Source: an uncultured Rhodobacter sp. (GTDB lineage: Bacteria > Pseudomonadota > Alphaproteobacteria > Rhodobacterales > Rhodobacteraceae). Taken from it: a DNA stretch of 6,057 nt. Position 1 is the first letter of the stretch; the number at the start of each line of letters is the position of its first letter. The stretch lies in NCBI GenBank assembly GCA_937901435.1, contig CALGTJ010000397.1:1-6057 (forward strand), given 5' to 3'. Below the pieces are notes generated by a model, which made no database searches, was not told where the DNA came from, and saw only the letters and a list, made by a program, of their open reading frames with translations. The translations under genes were made by a program, and so were the position numbers. This document shows positions 1-6,057 of the stretch, in pieces.

Positions 1-10
1 GAGACCTCGA

Positions 11-17
11 AGGGAGG
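11..17 (+). promoter_or_regulatory. Ribosome binding site of pccA
   Basis: AGGGAGG lies four bases before the ATG at 22 and is a strong Shine-Dalgarno match. It supports this start. No promoter can be judged because only 21 bases of upstream sequence are in the window. Confidence 0.8.
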
Positions 18-21
18 CCCT

Positions 22-2040
22 ATGTTTAACAAGATCCTGATCGCCAATCGGGGCGAGATCGCGTGTCGCGTGATCAAGACCGCCAAGAAGATGGGCATCA
101 CCACGGTTGCCATTTATTCTGACGCGGATGCGCAGGCGCTGCATGTGAAAATGGCCGATGAGGCGGTGCACATCGGCCCCCCCCCGGCCAATCAGTCGTA
201 TATCGTGATCGACAAGGTGATGGCGGCGGTCCGCGAAAGCGGCGCGCAGGCGGTGCATCCGGGCTATGGGTTTCTGAGCGAGAACAGCAAATTCGCAGAG
301 GCGTTAGAGGCCGAAGGTGTGGCCTTTGTCGGCCCGCCAAAGGGCGCGATTGAAAAGATGGGGGACAAGATCACCTCGAAAAAGATCGCCCAAGAGGCGG
401 GCGTGTCCACGGTGCCCGGCTATATGGGGCTGATCGAGGATGCGGATCAGGCGGTCAAGATTTCCAACGAGGTCGGCTATCCGGTGATGCTCAAGGCCTC
501 GGCGGGCGGCGGTGGCAAGGGGATGCGCATCGCGTGGAACGACGCCGAGGCGCGCGAGGGTTTTCAGTCTTCCAAGAACGAGGCGGCCAGCAGTTTTGGA
601 GATGACCGGATTTTCGTCGAAAAATTCGTGACCCAACCGCGCCATATCGAAATACAGGTGCTCTGCGATGCCCACGGCAACGGCATCTATCTGGGAGAGC
701 GCGAATGCTCTATCCAGCGCCGCAACCAGAAGGTCATCGAAGAGGCGCCCAGCCCGTTTCTGGACGAGGCCACCCGCCGCGCGATGGGCGAACAGGCCGT
801 CGCGCTGGCTTTGGCGGTGGGGTATACCAGTGCGGGCACGGTGGAATTCATCGTAGATGGTGACAAGAATTTCTACTTTCTCGAAATGAACACGCGGTTG
901 CAGGTCGAACATCCGGTGACCGAGTTGATCACAGGCGTTGACCTTGTGGAACAGATGATCCGCGCGGCCAATGGCGAGCCTTTGAGCCTGAAACAAGAGG
1001 ATGTGAAGCTGCACGGCTGGGCCATGGAAAGCCGCCTCTACGCCGAGGATCCCTATCGCGGGTTTCTGCCCTCAATCGGGCGTCTGACCCGTTATCGCCC
1101 GCCCATGGAAACGCCCGAATACAGTCCCGGCGTTCTGCCGCACGCCCCGGTGGTGCGCAATGACACTGGCGTTTTCGAGGGTGGCGAGATCAGCATGTAT
1201 TACGATCCGATGATCGCCAAGCTGTGCACATGGGCCCCGACCCGCGCCGAAGCGATTGAGGGGATGCGCGTCGCGCTCGACAGTTTCGAGGTCGAGGGGA
1301 TCGGTCACAACCTGCCCTTCCTTTCAGCGGTCTATGATCACCCGAAATTCATCTCTGGCGACATCACCACCGCCTTTATCGCCGAAGAATACCCCGACGG
1401 GTTCGAGGGCGTGACCCTGCCAGAGGCCGACCTGCGCCGGATCGCGGCTGCCGCTGCGGCCATGTACCGCGTGGGCGAAATCCGCCGCACGCGGATCTCT
1501 GGCACCATGGACAACCACGAGCGCAAGGTGGGCAAGGACTGGGTCGTCATCCTGCAAGGTCAAAGCTATGCCCTGACCATCGAGGCCGATCACGACGGGG
1601 CGACGGTGGTGATGGGCGACGCCAGCCTGCGGGTCGAAAGCGACTGGGTGCCGGGCAATCCCTTGGCGGTGCTTTCGGTCGATGGCACAGCCTTGGTGAT
1701 GAAAATGGGCGATATCCCCAACGGATTTCGCCTGCGCACGCGCGGTGCGGACCTAAAGGTCTATGTGCGCACGCCGCGTCAGGCGGAACTGGCCGCGCTG
1801 ATGCCAGAGAAAGTGCCTGCGGATACGTCAAAGCTGTTGCTGTGCCCGATGCCCGGTCTGATCGTCAATGTCGACGTGACCGTGGGCGACGAGGTGCAAG
1901 AGGGGCAGGCACTGTGCACTGTCGAGGCGATGAAGATGGAAAACATCCTGCGCGCCGAGAAAAAGGGCAAGGTCAGCAAGGTAAACGCGGCGGCGGGGGA
2001 CAGTCTGGCTGTGGATGACGTGATTCTGGAATTCGAATGA
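22..2040 (+). CDS. pccA: Propionyl-CoA carboxylase alpha subunit (biotin carboxylase plus biotin carrier)
   Basis: This cytoplasmic subunit carboxylates its own biotin with ATP and bicarbonate. With a PccB carboxyltransferase, absent from this window, it forms (S)-methylmalonyl-CoA from propionyl-CoA. The 672 residues run as biotin carboxylase N-domain (about 1-110, opening ILIANRGEIACR), ATP-grasp domain (about 115-330), biotin carboxylase C-domain (about 335-450), a subunit-contact (BT-type) region (about 500-600) and biotin carrier domain (about 605-672). Visible key residues include K116, K158, the glycine loop GGGGKG (162-167), H208, K237, E288, N290, R292, E296 and R338; these nearly match E. 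coli AccC numbering. The biotinylation motif EAMKMEN places biotin on K638. The ATG at 22 follows AGGGAGG and gives the family's usual N-terminus. Length is close to known PccA proteins. The RTRGADLKVYVRTPRQAELA stretch before the carrier domain favours PccA over acetyl- or methylcrotonyl-CoA carboxylase subunits. The gene is intact, and its stop overlaps the next start. Confidence 0.97.
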   Translation: MFNKILIANRGEIACRVIKTAKKMGITTVAIYSDADAQALHVKMADEAVHIGPPPANQSYIVIDKVMAAVRESGAQAVHPGYGFLSENSKFAEALEAEGVAFVGPPKGAIEKMGDKITSKKIAQEAGVSTVPGYMGLIEDADQAVKISNEVGYPVMLKASAGGGGKGMRIAWNDAEAREGFQSSKNEAASSFGDDRIFVEKFVTQPRHIEIQVLCDAHGNGIYLGERECSIQRRNQKVIEEAPSPFLDEATRRAMGEQAVALALAVGYTSAGTVEFIVDGDKNFYFLEMNTRLQVEHPVTELITGVDLVEQMIRAANGEPLSLKQEDVKLHGWAMESRLYAEDPYRGFLPSIGRLTRYRPPMETPEYSPGVLPHAPVVRNDTGVFEGGEISMYYDPMIAKLCTWAPTRAEAIEGMRVALDSFEVEGIGHNLPFLSAVYDHPKFISGDITTAFIAEEYPDGFEGVTLPEADLRRIAAAAAAMYRVGEIRRTRISGTMDNHERKVGKDWVVILQGQSYALTIEADHDGATVVMGDASLRVESDWVPGNPLAVLSVDGTALVMKMGDIPNGFRLRTRGADLKVYVRTPRQAELAALMPEKVPADTSKLLLCPMPGLIVNVDVTVGDEVQEGQALCTVEAMKMENILRAEKKGKVSKVNAAAGDSLAVDDVILEFE

Positions 2041-3584
2041 CCCAGCCTGCGGGGTCCGCCAACACGCTTGCCCTGATGTCGCTGGTTGCGGCACTGGCAA
2101 GCTTTGCGGCCCTGCAATATGTGGCCTTTCAGATTGCGGGCGGGGTGTTTCAATACCCGCTGGACGACCCCTATATCCATATGGCCATCGCAGAGCAGAT
2201 GCGCGCCGGGGGCTATGGGGTGAACGCGGGCGAATACGCGGCTGCGGCCTCGTCCGTGCTGTATCCGCTGTTGCTGATCCCCTTTGCAGGCGAGGCGGCA
2301 CAGCGGTTCATGCCGCTGGTCTGGAACGCGGTCGGACTGGGGCTGGCGGGCTATTTCTGGGGCCGGATCCTGTGGCTGTCGGGCTATGGCGCGGGCCGGA
2401 TTGGTCTGCTTCTGGCACTGGCCGGTCCGCTGGCGCTGCATATGGTCGGGCTCGCCTTTACGGGCATGGAACATGCGCTGCATCTGGCAGCAAGCCTTGC
2501 GATTGTGTTGGGGCTGATCCATCTGCTTGATCGTGGCCGGATCACCCCGATCCTTGTGGCCGCGATCCTGTTGGCCCCGATCCTGCGGTTCGAGGGGCTG
2601 GCGCTGGCGCTGTTGGCGGCGGGCGTCGTGGTCTGTCGCGGGCGCATTATGGCAGGGATCGGCCTTGCCGCGCTGGCGGTTGTGCCGGTCGTGGCGTTCT
2701 CACTTTACCTGACCTCGCTGGGGTTGGACCCGATGCCAAGCTCGATCACCGCGAAACTGGCAACCGGGCCACAGGACAGCACCGGATCATCCAGCTGGAT
2801 CGCGTCCAAGCTGTCTGGGCTGGCCGGGCGTCCGCAACAGATCCTCGTGGTTTTCCTGGCTGTGGCTGCCGCTCTTGCCTTGTTTCGTGGCGTGCGCCAC
2901 TCGCCGCGGGTCTGGCTGCTGGTGGTGGGTGTTCTTGCGGGTGGGGCGCATGTGCTATTTGCCAAATTCGGCTGGATGGATCGCTATGAAATCTACATTC
3001 TGGCCACTCTGGCGGCAGTCACCCTTGCCGTTGCCGGAATTTCACAAATCCAAATGGCCCCGCTGCTGCCAGCCGCGGCCATGCTGGTCTCGGCGAGTTT
3101 CTATGTGCCCCTGCTGATTACAGAATATCCAAAGACCACCCGCGCGATCGAGTTTCAACAAGGCCAAATGGCGCGGTTTGCAAAGGATTTCCTGAAAGAG
3201 CCGGTTGCCGTCAACGATCTGGGCCTCGTCGTCTGGCAGAACCCGGATTATGTGCTGGACCTCTGGGGGCTGGCCAATCACGAGGCGCGCCGCCTTCGTC
3301 TGAGCGGCACGCAGGCGTTTTGGCCCGATGCGCTGGCACAGGATAAGAATGTCTCTGTGGCGATGGTCTATGCGCGTTGGTTTCAGGCGGGTCTGGGCGA
3401 GGATTGGGTGCCGCTTGGCACGCTGCGCCTGCGTGTGAGGGGCACATACCTTGGCGCGCCCCATGTGCAGTTCTTCCTGACAGACGACATTGATCCCGCG
3501 CCCTATCTGGCCTTGTTGAAAGACTGGCAGGCGGGCCTGCCGCAGGGCGCAGAGTTCGTGTTTGCCGAGGGGATCGACGGATGA
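2037..3584 (+). CDS. Polytopic membrane protein of GT-C glycosyltransferase type, substrate unknown
   Basis: This 515-residue inner-membrane protein has about ten hydrophobic segments (roughly 11-33, 72-86, 94-114, 120-140, 147-164, 170-199, 206-226, 268-284, 291-309, 318-335, 340-361) and a soluble C-terminal part (about 362-515), probably periplasmic. The first large loop carries an acidic pair in DDPYIHMAIAEQM (43-55) followed by GYGVNAGE and AASSVLYPL. This resembles the first loop of GT-C lipid-phosphate-sugar transferases, where acidic residues are catalytic. Also family-like are GMEHALH (143-149), RFEGLALA (184-191), PMPSSITAKLA (232-242), RYEIYI (316-321) and, in the C-terminal part, NDLGLVVWQNPDYVLDLWGLAN (393-414). 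Donor and acceptor cannot be inferred. The ATG at 2037 overlaps the pccA stop (ATGA) and has no clear ribosome binding site, which suggests translational coupling; M14 is a possible alternative start, also without one. The family-level match is a judgement from motifs, not a search. It has no evident role in propionate metabolism. Confidence 0.8.
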   Translation: MTQPAGSANTLALMSLVAALASFAALQYVAFQIAGGVFQYPLDDPYIHMAIAEQMRAGGYGVNAGEYAAAASSVLYPLLLIPFAGEAAQRFMPLVWNAVGLGLAGYFWGRILWLSGYGAGRIGLLLALAGPLALHMVGLAFTGMEHALHLAASLAIVLGLIHLLDRGRITPILVAAILLAPILRFEGLALALLAAGVVVCRGRIMAGIGLAALAVVPVVAFSLYLTSLGLDPMPSSITAKLATGPQDSTGSSSWIASKLSGLAGRPQQILVVFLAVAAALALFRGVRHSPRVWLLVVGVLAGGAHVLFAKFGWMDRYEIYILATLAAVTLAVAGISQIQMAPLLPAAAMLVSASFYVPLLITEYPKTTRAIEFQQGQMARFAKDFLKEPVAVNDLGLVVWQNPDYVLDLWGLANHEARRLRLSGTQAFWPDALAQDKNVSVAMVYARWFQAGLGEDWVPLGTLRLRVRGTYLGAPHVQFFLTDDIDPAPYLALLKDWQAGLPQGAEFVFAEGIDG

Positions 3585-3594
3585 GCCGCCCTGT

Positions 3595-4188
3595 CTATTC
3601 TGCCGCCGCTCTCGCTGCCGCATCATTCTGGTCGCGGATTTCCTGCTTGCGGATCGGCATTTTGTCGATGCTTCGCGTGATCTCGCGCACATCCCACGGA
3701 AAGGGTTTGCGCTGTATGACGCCGCCATCCTTGCCAATCAGCGTCAGCATAAAGCCCCGTGGCCGCAGCGTCTTGCGGATGTCGGATTTGGCGCGCGGGT
3801 CCGTGTCGATGATGATGACCACGTCGCGTTCGATCAGTGGTTCCGGCCGCGCCACAAGCAGGGCCATCTGTTCCTGGAACCGTGGGTCCGCAGGCGTATC
3901 GGCAAAGACGACGATTGGCCGTTTGATCCAGCGAAAATCCTCTAGCGACAGATCGGTGGCGTTCAAGGGGGCCAGGCCCACCGAAAGATCGGGGGCAACG
4001 TCCACGGCGATCGCCTCTTCCATACTGTCCTCACTCACCACAACTTCGGTGGTCACGGCGTCGGGATTGGCCGCTGTGACGGTGTCCACTTCGCTGTCCG
4101 GTGTCGGGTCCGGTGCGCTCGATATGCTTTGCGCGCTCGCATTTGCCGCAAGAAACGCCGTAATAACAAGGGTCAAGAACTGCTTCAT
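3595..4188 (-). CDS. Exported DUF4174 domain-containing protein
   Basis: The 197-residue product begins MKQFLTLVITAFLAANASAQ, a Sec signal peptide with likely cleavage after ASA (17-19), so it probably acts in the periplasm. Residues 20-84 form a low-complexity acidic stretch with 15 Asp/Glu and no Lys/Arg. Residues about 80-184 match the DUF4174 pattern: FRWIKRPIVVFAD (85-97), ERDVVIIIDTD (120-130), GFMLTLIGKDGG (145-156) and SIDKMPIRKQE (173-183). The family is thought to have a thioredoxin-like fold, but this protein has no cysteine, so a thiol redox role is unlikely. The function is unknown. The start at 4188 is preferred over an in-frame ATG at 4242 because it opens a clean signal peptide and follows GGAGG by four bases. 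The gene diverges from the mutase gene and converges on the membrane-protein gene, leaving a 10-base gap. Confidence 0.88.
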   Translation of the reverse strand: MKQFLTLVITAFLAANASAQSISSAPDPTPDSEVDTVTAANPDAVTTEVVVSEDSMEEAIAVDVAPDLSVGLAPLNATDLSLEDFRWIKRPIVVFADTPADPRFQEQMALLVARPEPLIERDVVIIIDTDPRAKSDIRKTLRPRGFMLTLIGKDGGVIQRKPFPWDVREITRSIDKMPIRKQEIRDQNDAAARAAAE

Positions 4189-4192
4189 AGGT

Positions 4193-4197
4193 CCTCC
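4193..4197 (-). promoter_or_regulatory. Ribosome binding site of the DUF4174 gene
   Basis: On the minus strand GGAGG stands four bases before the ATG at 4188. This decides the start over the upstream in-frame ATG at 4242, which would place this site inside the coding region and hide the signal peptide. Confidence 0.75.
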
Positions 4198-4203
4198 AGT
4201 TGA

Positions 4204-4222
4204 AATGCATATAGGGTGCATT
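4204..4222. repeat. Inverted repeat AATGCA-N7-TGCATT
   Basis: Two perfect six-base arms are separated by TATAGGG. The dyad overlaps the weak -10 candidate of the DUF4174 gene and lies close upstream of its ribosome binding site, a position that would suit a repressor operator. No binding protein is known for it here, and six-base arms can occur by chance. Confidence 0.4.
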
Positions 4223-4271
4223 GCGGCGGAATCGAAGAGCAAACGCGTGATCCCCCCCTCAAATCTGCGTA

Positions 4272-4304
4272 TTTCACGTAAGATCCCCGTGATCTTTTGC
4301 GTAA
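4272..4304. repeat. Direct repeat TTTNNCGTAA, two copies 23 bases apart
   Basis: TTTCACGTAA (4272-4281) and TTTTGCGTAA (4295-4304) agree at eight of ten positions and lie about two helical turns apart on the same face. The second copy contains TTTGC, part of the TTTGC/GCAAA type of motif reported for short-chain acyl-CoA regulators (ScfR/PccR, RamB). The match is only partial, so assignment to such a regulator is inference. Confidence 0.4.
4280..4296. repeat. Inverted repeat AAGATC-N5-GATCTT
   Basis: Two perfect six-base arms flank CCCGT, centred 36 bases before the mutase ATG. It could be an operator or a small hairpin in the 5' leader. It is followed by TTGCGTAA rather than a long T run, so it is a poor terminator. 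It is nested between the two copies of the TTTNNCGTAA direct repeat. Confidence 0.45.
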
Positions 4305-4311
4305 TCCCAAA

Positions 4312-4317
4312 AGGAGA
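4312..4317 (+). promoter_or_regulatory. Ribosome binding site of the methylmalonyl-CoA mutase gene
   Basis: AGGAGA stands six bases before the ATG at 4324, with the GGAG core seven bases from it. This is a strong, well-spaced Shine-Dalgarno sequence and fixes the start. Confidence 0.8.
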
Positions 4318-4323
4318 ACTGGC

Positions 4324-6057
4324 ATGAGCGACAAATCAGACTGGAGCGCACGCGCCGAAAAAGAGCTGCGCGGGCGGCCTTTGGACGATCTGACATGGCA
4401 CACCCCCGAGGGCATCGATGTGCAGCCGGTCTATACAGCCGCCGATGCCGAAGGGCTGGCGCATATGGGGTCGATGCCGGGCGAGGCGCCGTTCACACGC
4501 GGCCCGCGTGCGACGATGTATACCGGGCGGGCCTGGACGATCCGGCAATATGCGGGGTTTTCTACGGCAGAGGAATCCAACAGCTTTTACCGTAAGGCAC
4601 TGGCCGCCGGGCAGCAGGGTGTGTCGGTCGCCTTCGATCTGGCCACGCACCGGGGCTATGACAGCGACCACGAACGCGTGATCGGCGATGTGGGCAAGGC
4701 GGGTGTGGCCATCGACAGCGTCGAGGATATGAAGGTGCTGTTTGACGGCATTCCGCTGGGCGAGGTGTCGGTGTCGATGACCATGAACGGCGCGGTGATC
4801 CCGGTGCTGGCCTCTTTCATCGTGGCAGGCGAGGAACAGGGCGTGTCACGCGCCGCCCTGTCGGGCACCATTCAGAACGACATTCTGAAAGAGTTCATGG
4901 TGCGAAACACCTATATCTACCCGCCCGAACCCTCGATGCGGATCGTGTCGGACATTATCGAATATACCTCAAACGAGATGCCGAAATTCAACTCGATCTC
5001 GATTTCGGGCTATCACATGCAAGAGGCGGGCGCGAACCTTGTGCAGGAACTGGCCTTTACGCTGGCGGACGGCAAGGAATATGTGAAGGCGGCTGTGGCC
5101 AAGGGCATGGATGTTGACGCGTTCGCGGGTCGGTTGTCGTTCTTTTTCGCGATCGGCATGAATTTCTTTATGGAAGTGGCCAAACTGCGCGCCGCGCGCT
5201 TCTTGTGGCATCGCATCATGTCAGAGTTCAACCCGCAGAAACCCGGCTCGCTGATGTTGCGCACCCATTGCCAGACCTCTGGCGTCAGCTTGCAGGAACA
5301 GGACCCTTACAACAACATCGTGCGCACCGCCTATGAGGCGATGAGCGCGGTGCTGGGCGGCACGCAATCTTTGCACACCAACAGCTTTGACGAGGCCATC
5401 GGCCTGCCCACCGAAACCAGCAGCCGCATCGCGCGCAACACGCAGCTTATCCTTCAAAACGAAACCGGTGTGACCAATGTGATCGATCCCTTGGCCGGGT
5501 CCTACTATGTGGAAAAACTCACCTCTGATCTGGTCGACGCGGCGTGGAAGATCATCTGCGAGATCGACGACATGGGCGGGATGACCAAGGCCGTCGCCAC
5601 CGGAATGCCCAAGCTGCGCATCGAAGAGGCCGCCGCGCGCCGTCAGGCCGCCGTGGACAAGGGCGATGATGTGATTGTCGGCGTGAACAAGTTCAAGCTG
5701 GACAAACAGGACCCCATCGAAGTGCGCGACATCGACAACGATCAGGTCCGCGAGGCACAGGTGGCGCAACTGGCGCGCATCCGGTCAAGCCGCGACAGTG
5801 CGGCAGTAGAGGCGACGCTGGCCGCACTAGAGACCGGCGCGAAGGACGGCACCGGCAACCTGTTGGCGCTGGCGATAGAGGCGGCGCGGGCGCGGGCCAC
5901 GGTCGGAGAGATCAGCATGGCGATGGAAAACGCCTTTGGCCGTCACCGCGCCGAGGTCAAGACGCTGGCGGGGGTTTACGGGGCGGCCTACGAGGGCGAC
6001 GCGGGCTTTGCCGCGATCCAGAAATCGGTCGAGGATTTTGCCGAGGCCGAGGGCCGT
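4324..6057 (+). CDS. scpA: Methylmalonyl-CoA mutase, large catalytic subunit (3' end outside window)
   Basis: This enzyme rearranges (R)-methylmalonyl-CoA to succinyl-CoA with adenosylcobalamin, completing propionyl-CoA assimilation begun by PccA. The reading frame is open for 578 residues to the window edge; homologues run to about 710-720, so roughly 135 residues are missing, including the B12-binding domain with its DxHxxG motif. The visible part is the substrate-binding TIM barrel and linker. Residues correspond to Propionibacterium MutB with a constant offset of 13: Y76 (Y89), T182 and Q184 (T195, Q197), R194 (R207), Y230-H231 (Y243-H244), R270 and S272 (R283, S285). The runs [40 protein letters not shown] and [13 protein letters not shown] are diagnostic. 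At residue 70 the usual RPW is RAW. The close fit to the mutase alpha type, rather than to isobutyryl- or ethylmalonyl-CoA mutases, rests on recalled alignments. The gene is also called mutB, bhbA or mcm in different genomes. Confidence 0.96.
   Translation, partial: MSDKSDWSARAEKELRGRPLDDLTWHTPEGIDVQPVYTAADAEGLAHMGSMPGEAPFTRGPRATMYTGRAWTIRQYAGFSTAEESNSFYRKALAAGQQGVSVAFDLATHRGYDSDHERVIGDVGKAGVAIDSVEDMKVLFDGIPLGEVSVSMTMNGAVIPVLASFIVAGEEQGVSRAALSGTIQNDILKEFMVRNTYIYPPEPSMRIVSDIIEYTSNEMPKFNSISISGYHMQEAGANLVQELAFTLADGKEYVKAAVAKGMDVDAFAGRLSFFFAIGMNFFMEVAKLRAARFLWHRIMSEFNPQKPGSLMLRTHCQTSGVSLQEQDPYNNIVRTAYEAMSAVLGGTQSLHTNSFDEAIGLPTETSSRIARNTQLILQNETGVTNVIDPLAGSYYVEKLTSDLVDAAWKIICEIDDMGGMTKAVATGMPKLRIEEAAARRQAAVDKGDDVIVGVNKFKLDKQDPIEVRDIDNDQVREAQVAQLARIRSSRDSAAVEATLAALETGAKDGTGNLLALAIEAARARATVGEISMAMENAFGRHRAEVKTLAGVYGAAYEGDAGFAAIQKSVEDFAEAEGR

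Larger units (their letters stand above)
4189..4323. promoter_or_regulatory. Divergent intergenic region with candidate operators
   Basis: These 135 bases separate the DUF4174 and mutase start codons and must hold at least the mutase promoter if that gene is transcribed separately. It contains two short perfect inverted repeats (4204-4222 and 4280-4296) and a direct repeat (4272-4281 and 4295-4304), listed separately. No strong sigma-70 promoter is visible. A weak candidate for the DUF4174 gene is TTCGAT (4236-4231) and TATATG (4213-4208) on the minus strand with 17 bases between them. For the mutase gene I find only poor matches. A run of seven C lies at 4252-4258. Confidence 0.6.

Noticed and set aside
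304..1014. Minus-strand open frame of 236 codons within pccA
   Set aside because: It mirrors the conserved ATP-grasp coding region and has no independent support such as a ribosome binding site or motif.
1779..2522. Minus-strand open frame of 247 codons across the pccA and membrane-protein junction
   Set aside because: It is antisense to two well-supported genes and has no family motif. Long antisense open frames are expected at this GC content.
3526..3541. GC-rich hairpin GGCAGG-CGGG-CCTGCC near the end of the membrane-protein gene, as a terminator
   Set aside because: It is inside the coding region, about 40 bases before the stop, and is followed by GCAGGGCGC instead of a T run. It is most likely a product of GC-rich codons.
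4189..4242. 18-residue N-terminal extension of the DUF4174 protein from an ATG at 4242
   Set aside because: It would bury the signal peptide and place the GGAGG site inside the coding region; no ribosome binding site precedes 4242.
3581..4327. Open plus-strand frame of 248 codons whose ATG overlaps the membrane-protein stop as ATGA and whose end overlaps the mutase start
   Set aside because: It lies wholly antisense to the DUF4174 gene, whose signal peptide, ribosome binding site and family motifs are clear. The translation is Ser/Arg-rich with no recognisable domain and no ribosome binding site of its own. The tidy overlaps at both ends look accidental.
5221..5769. Minus-strand open frame of 182 codons within the mutase gene
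   Set aside because: It is a shadow of the conserved mutase coding sequence, His- and Gly-rich with no recognisable fold.
4324..6057. Possible truncation of the mutase as a stand-alone catalytic chain without the B12 domain
   Set aside because: The frame is still open at the window edge and ends at EGR, the place where homologues continue into the cobalamin domain. The missing part is due to the window boundary.

Overview
The window comes from a GC-rich alphaproteobacterium, most probably a Rhodobacteraceae (Roseobacter-type) member. This rests on the strong GC bias at third codon positions, on a PccA that reads very like my recollection of the Ruegeria-type enzyme, and on a propionate locus in which pccA and the methylmalonyl-CoA mutase gene lie close together with small accessory genes between them. 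Assignment below family level is not possible from this sequence alone.

Layout: (1) pccA at 22-2040 (+) is the complete biotin-dependent alpha subunit of propionyl-CoA carboxylase. (2) A polytopic membrane protein of GT-C glycosyltransferase type at 2037-3584 (+) overlaps the pccA stop codon by ATGA. (3) A DUF4174 protein with a signal peptide at 3595-4188 (-) converges on gene 2, leaving only 10 bases between the two stop codons. (4) A 135-base divergent intergenic region at 4189-4323 holds two ribosome binding sites, two inverted repeats and a direct repeat. (5) The methylmalonyl-CoA mutase gene starts at 4324 (+) and runs off the right edge with 578 residues visible. The substrate-binding barrel is present; the C-terminal cobalamin-binding domain lies beyond the window.

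The two enzymes act on the same route. PccA, with a PccB beta subunit not seen here, converts propionyl-CoA to (S)-methylmalonyl-CoA. After epimerisation, the adenosylcobalamin-dependent mutase gives succinyl-CoA for the TCA cycle. The route serves odd-chain fatty acid, branched amino acid and propionate use, and also the ethylmalonyl-CoA pathway in organisms that have it. The membrane protein and the DUF4174 protein have no evident catalytic role in this route. Their placement inside the locus is the main unexplained point.

No tRNA, rRNA, CRISPR array, insertion sequence or phage-like gene was seen. The window is mostly a conserved metabolic locus, and I see no convincing evidence for a wholly new system.
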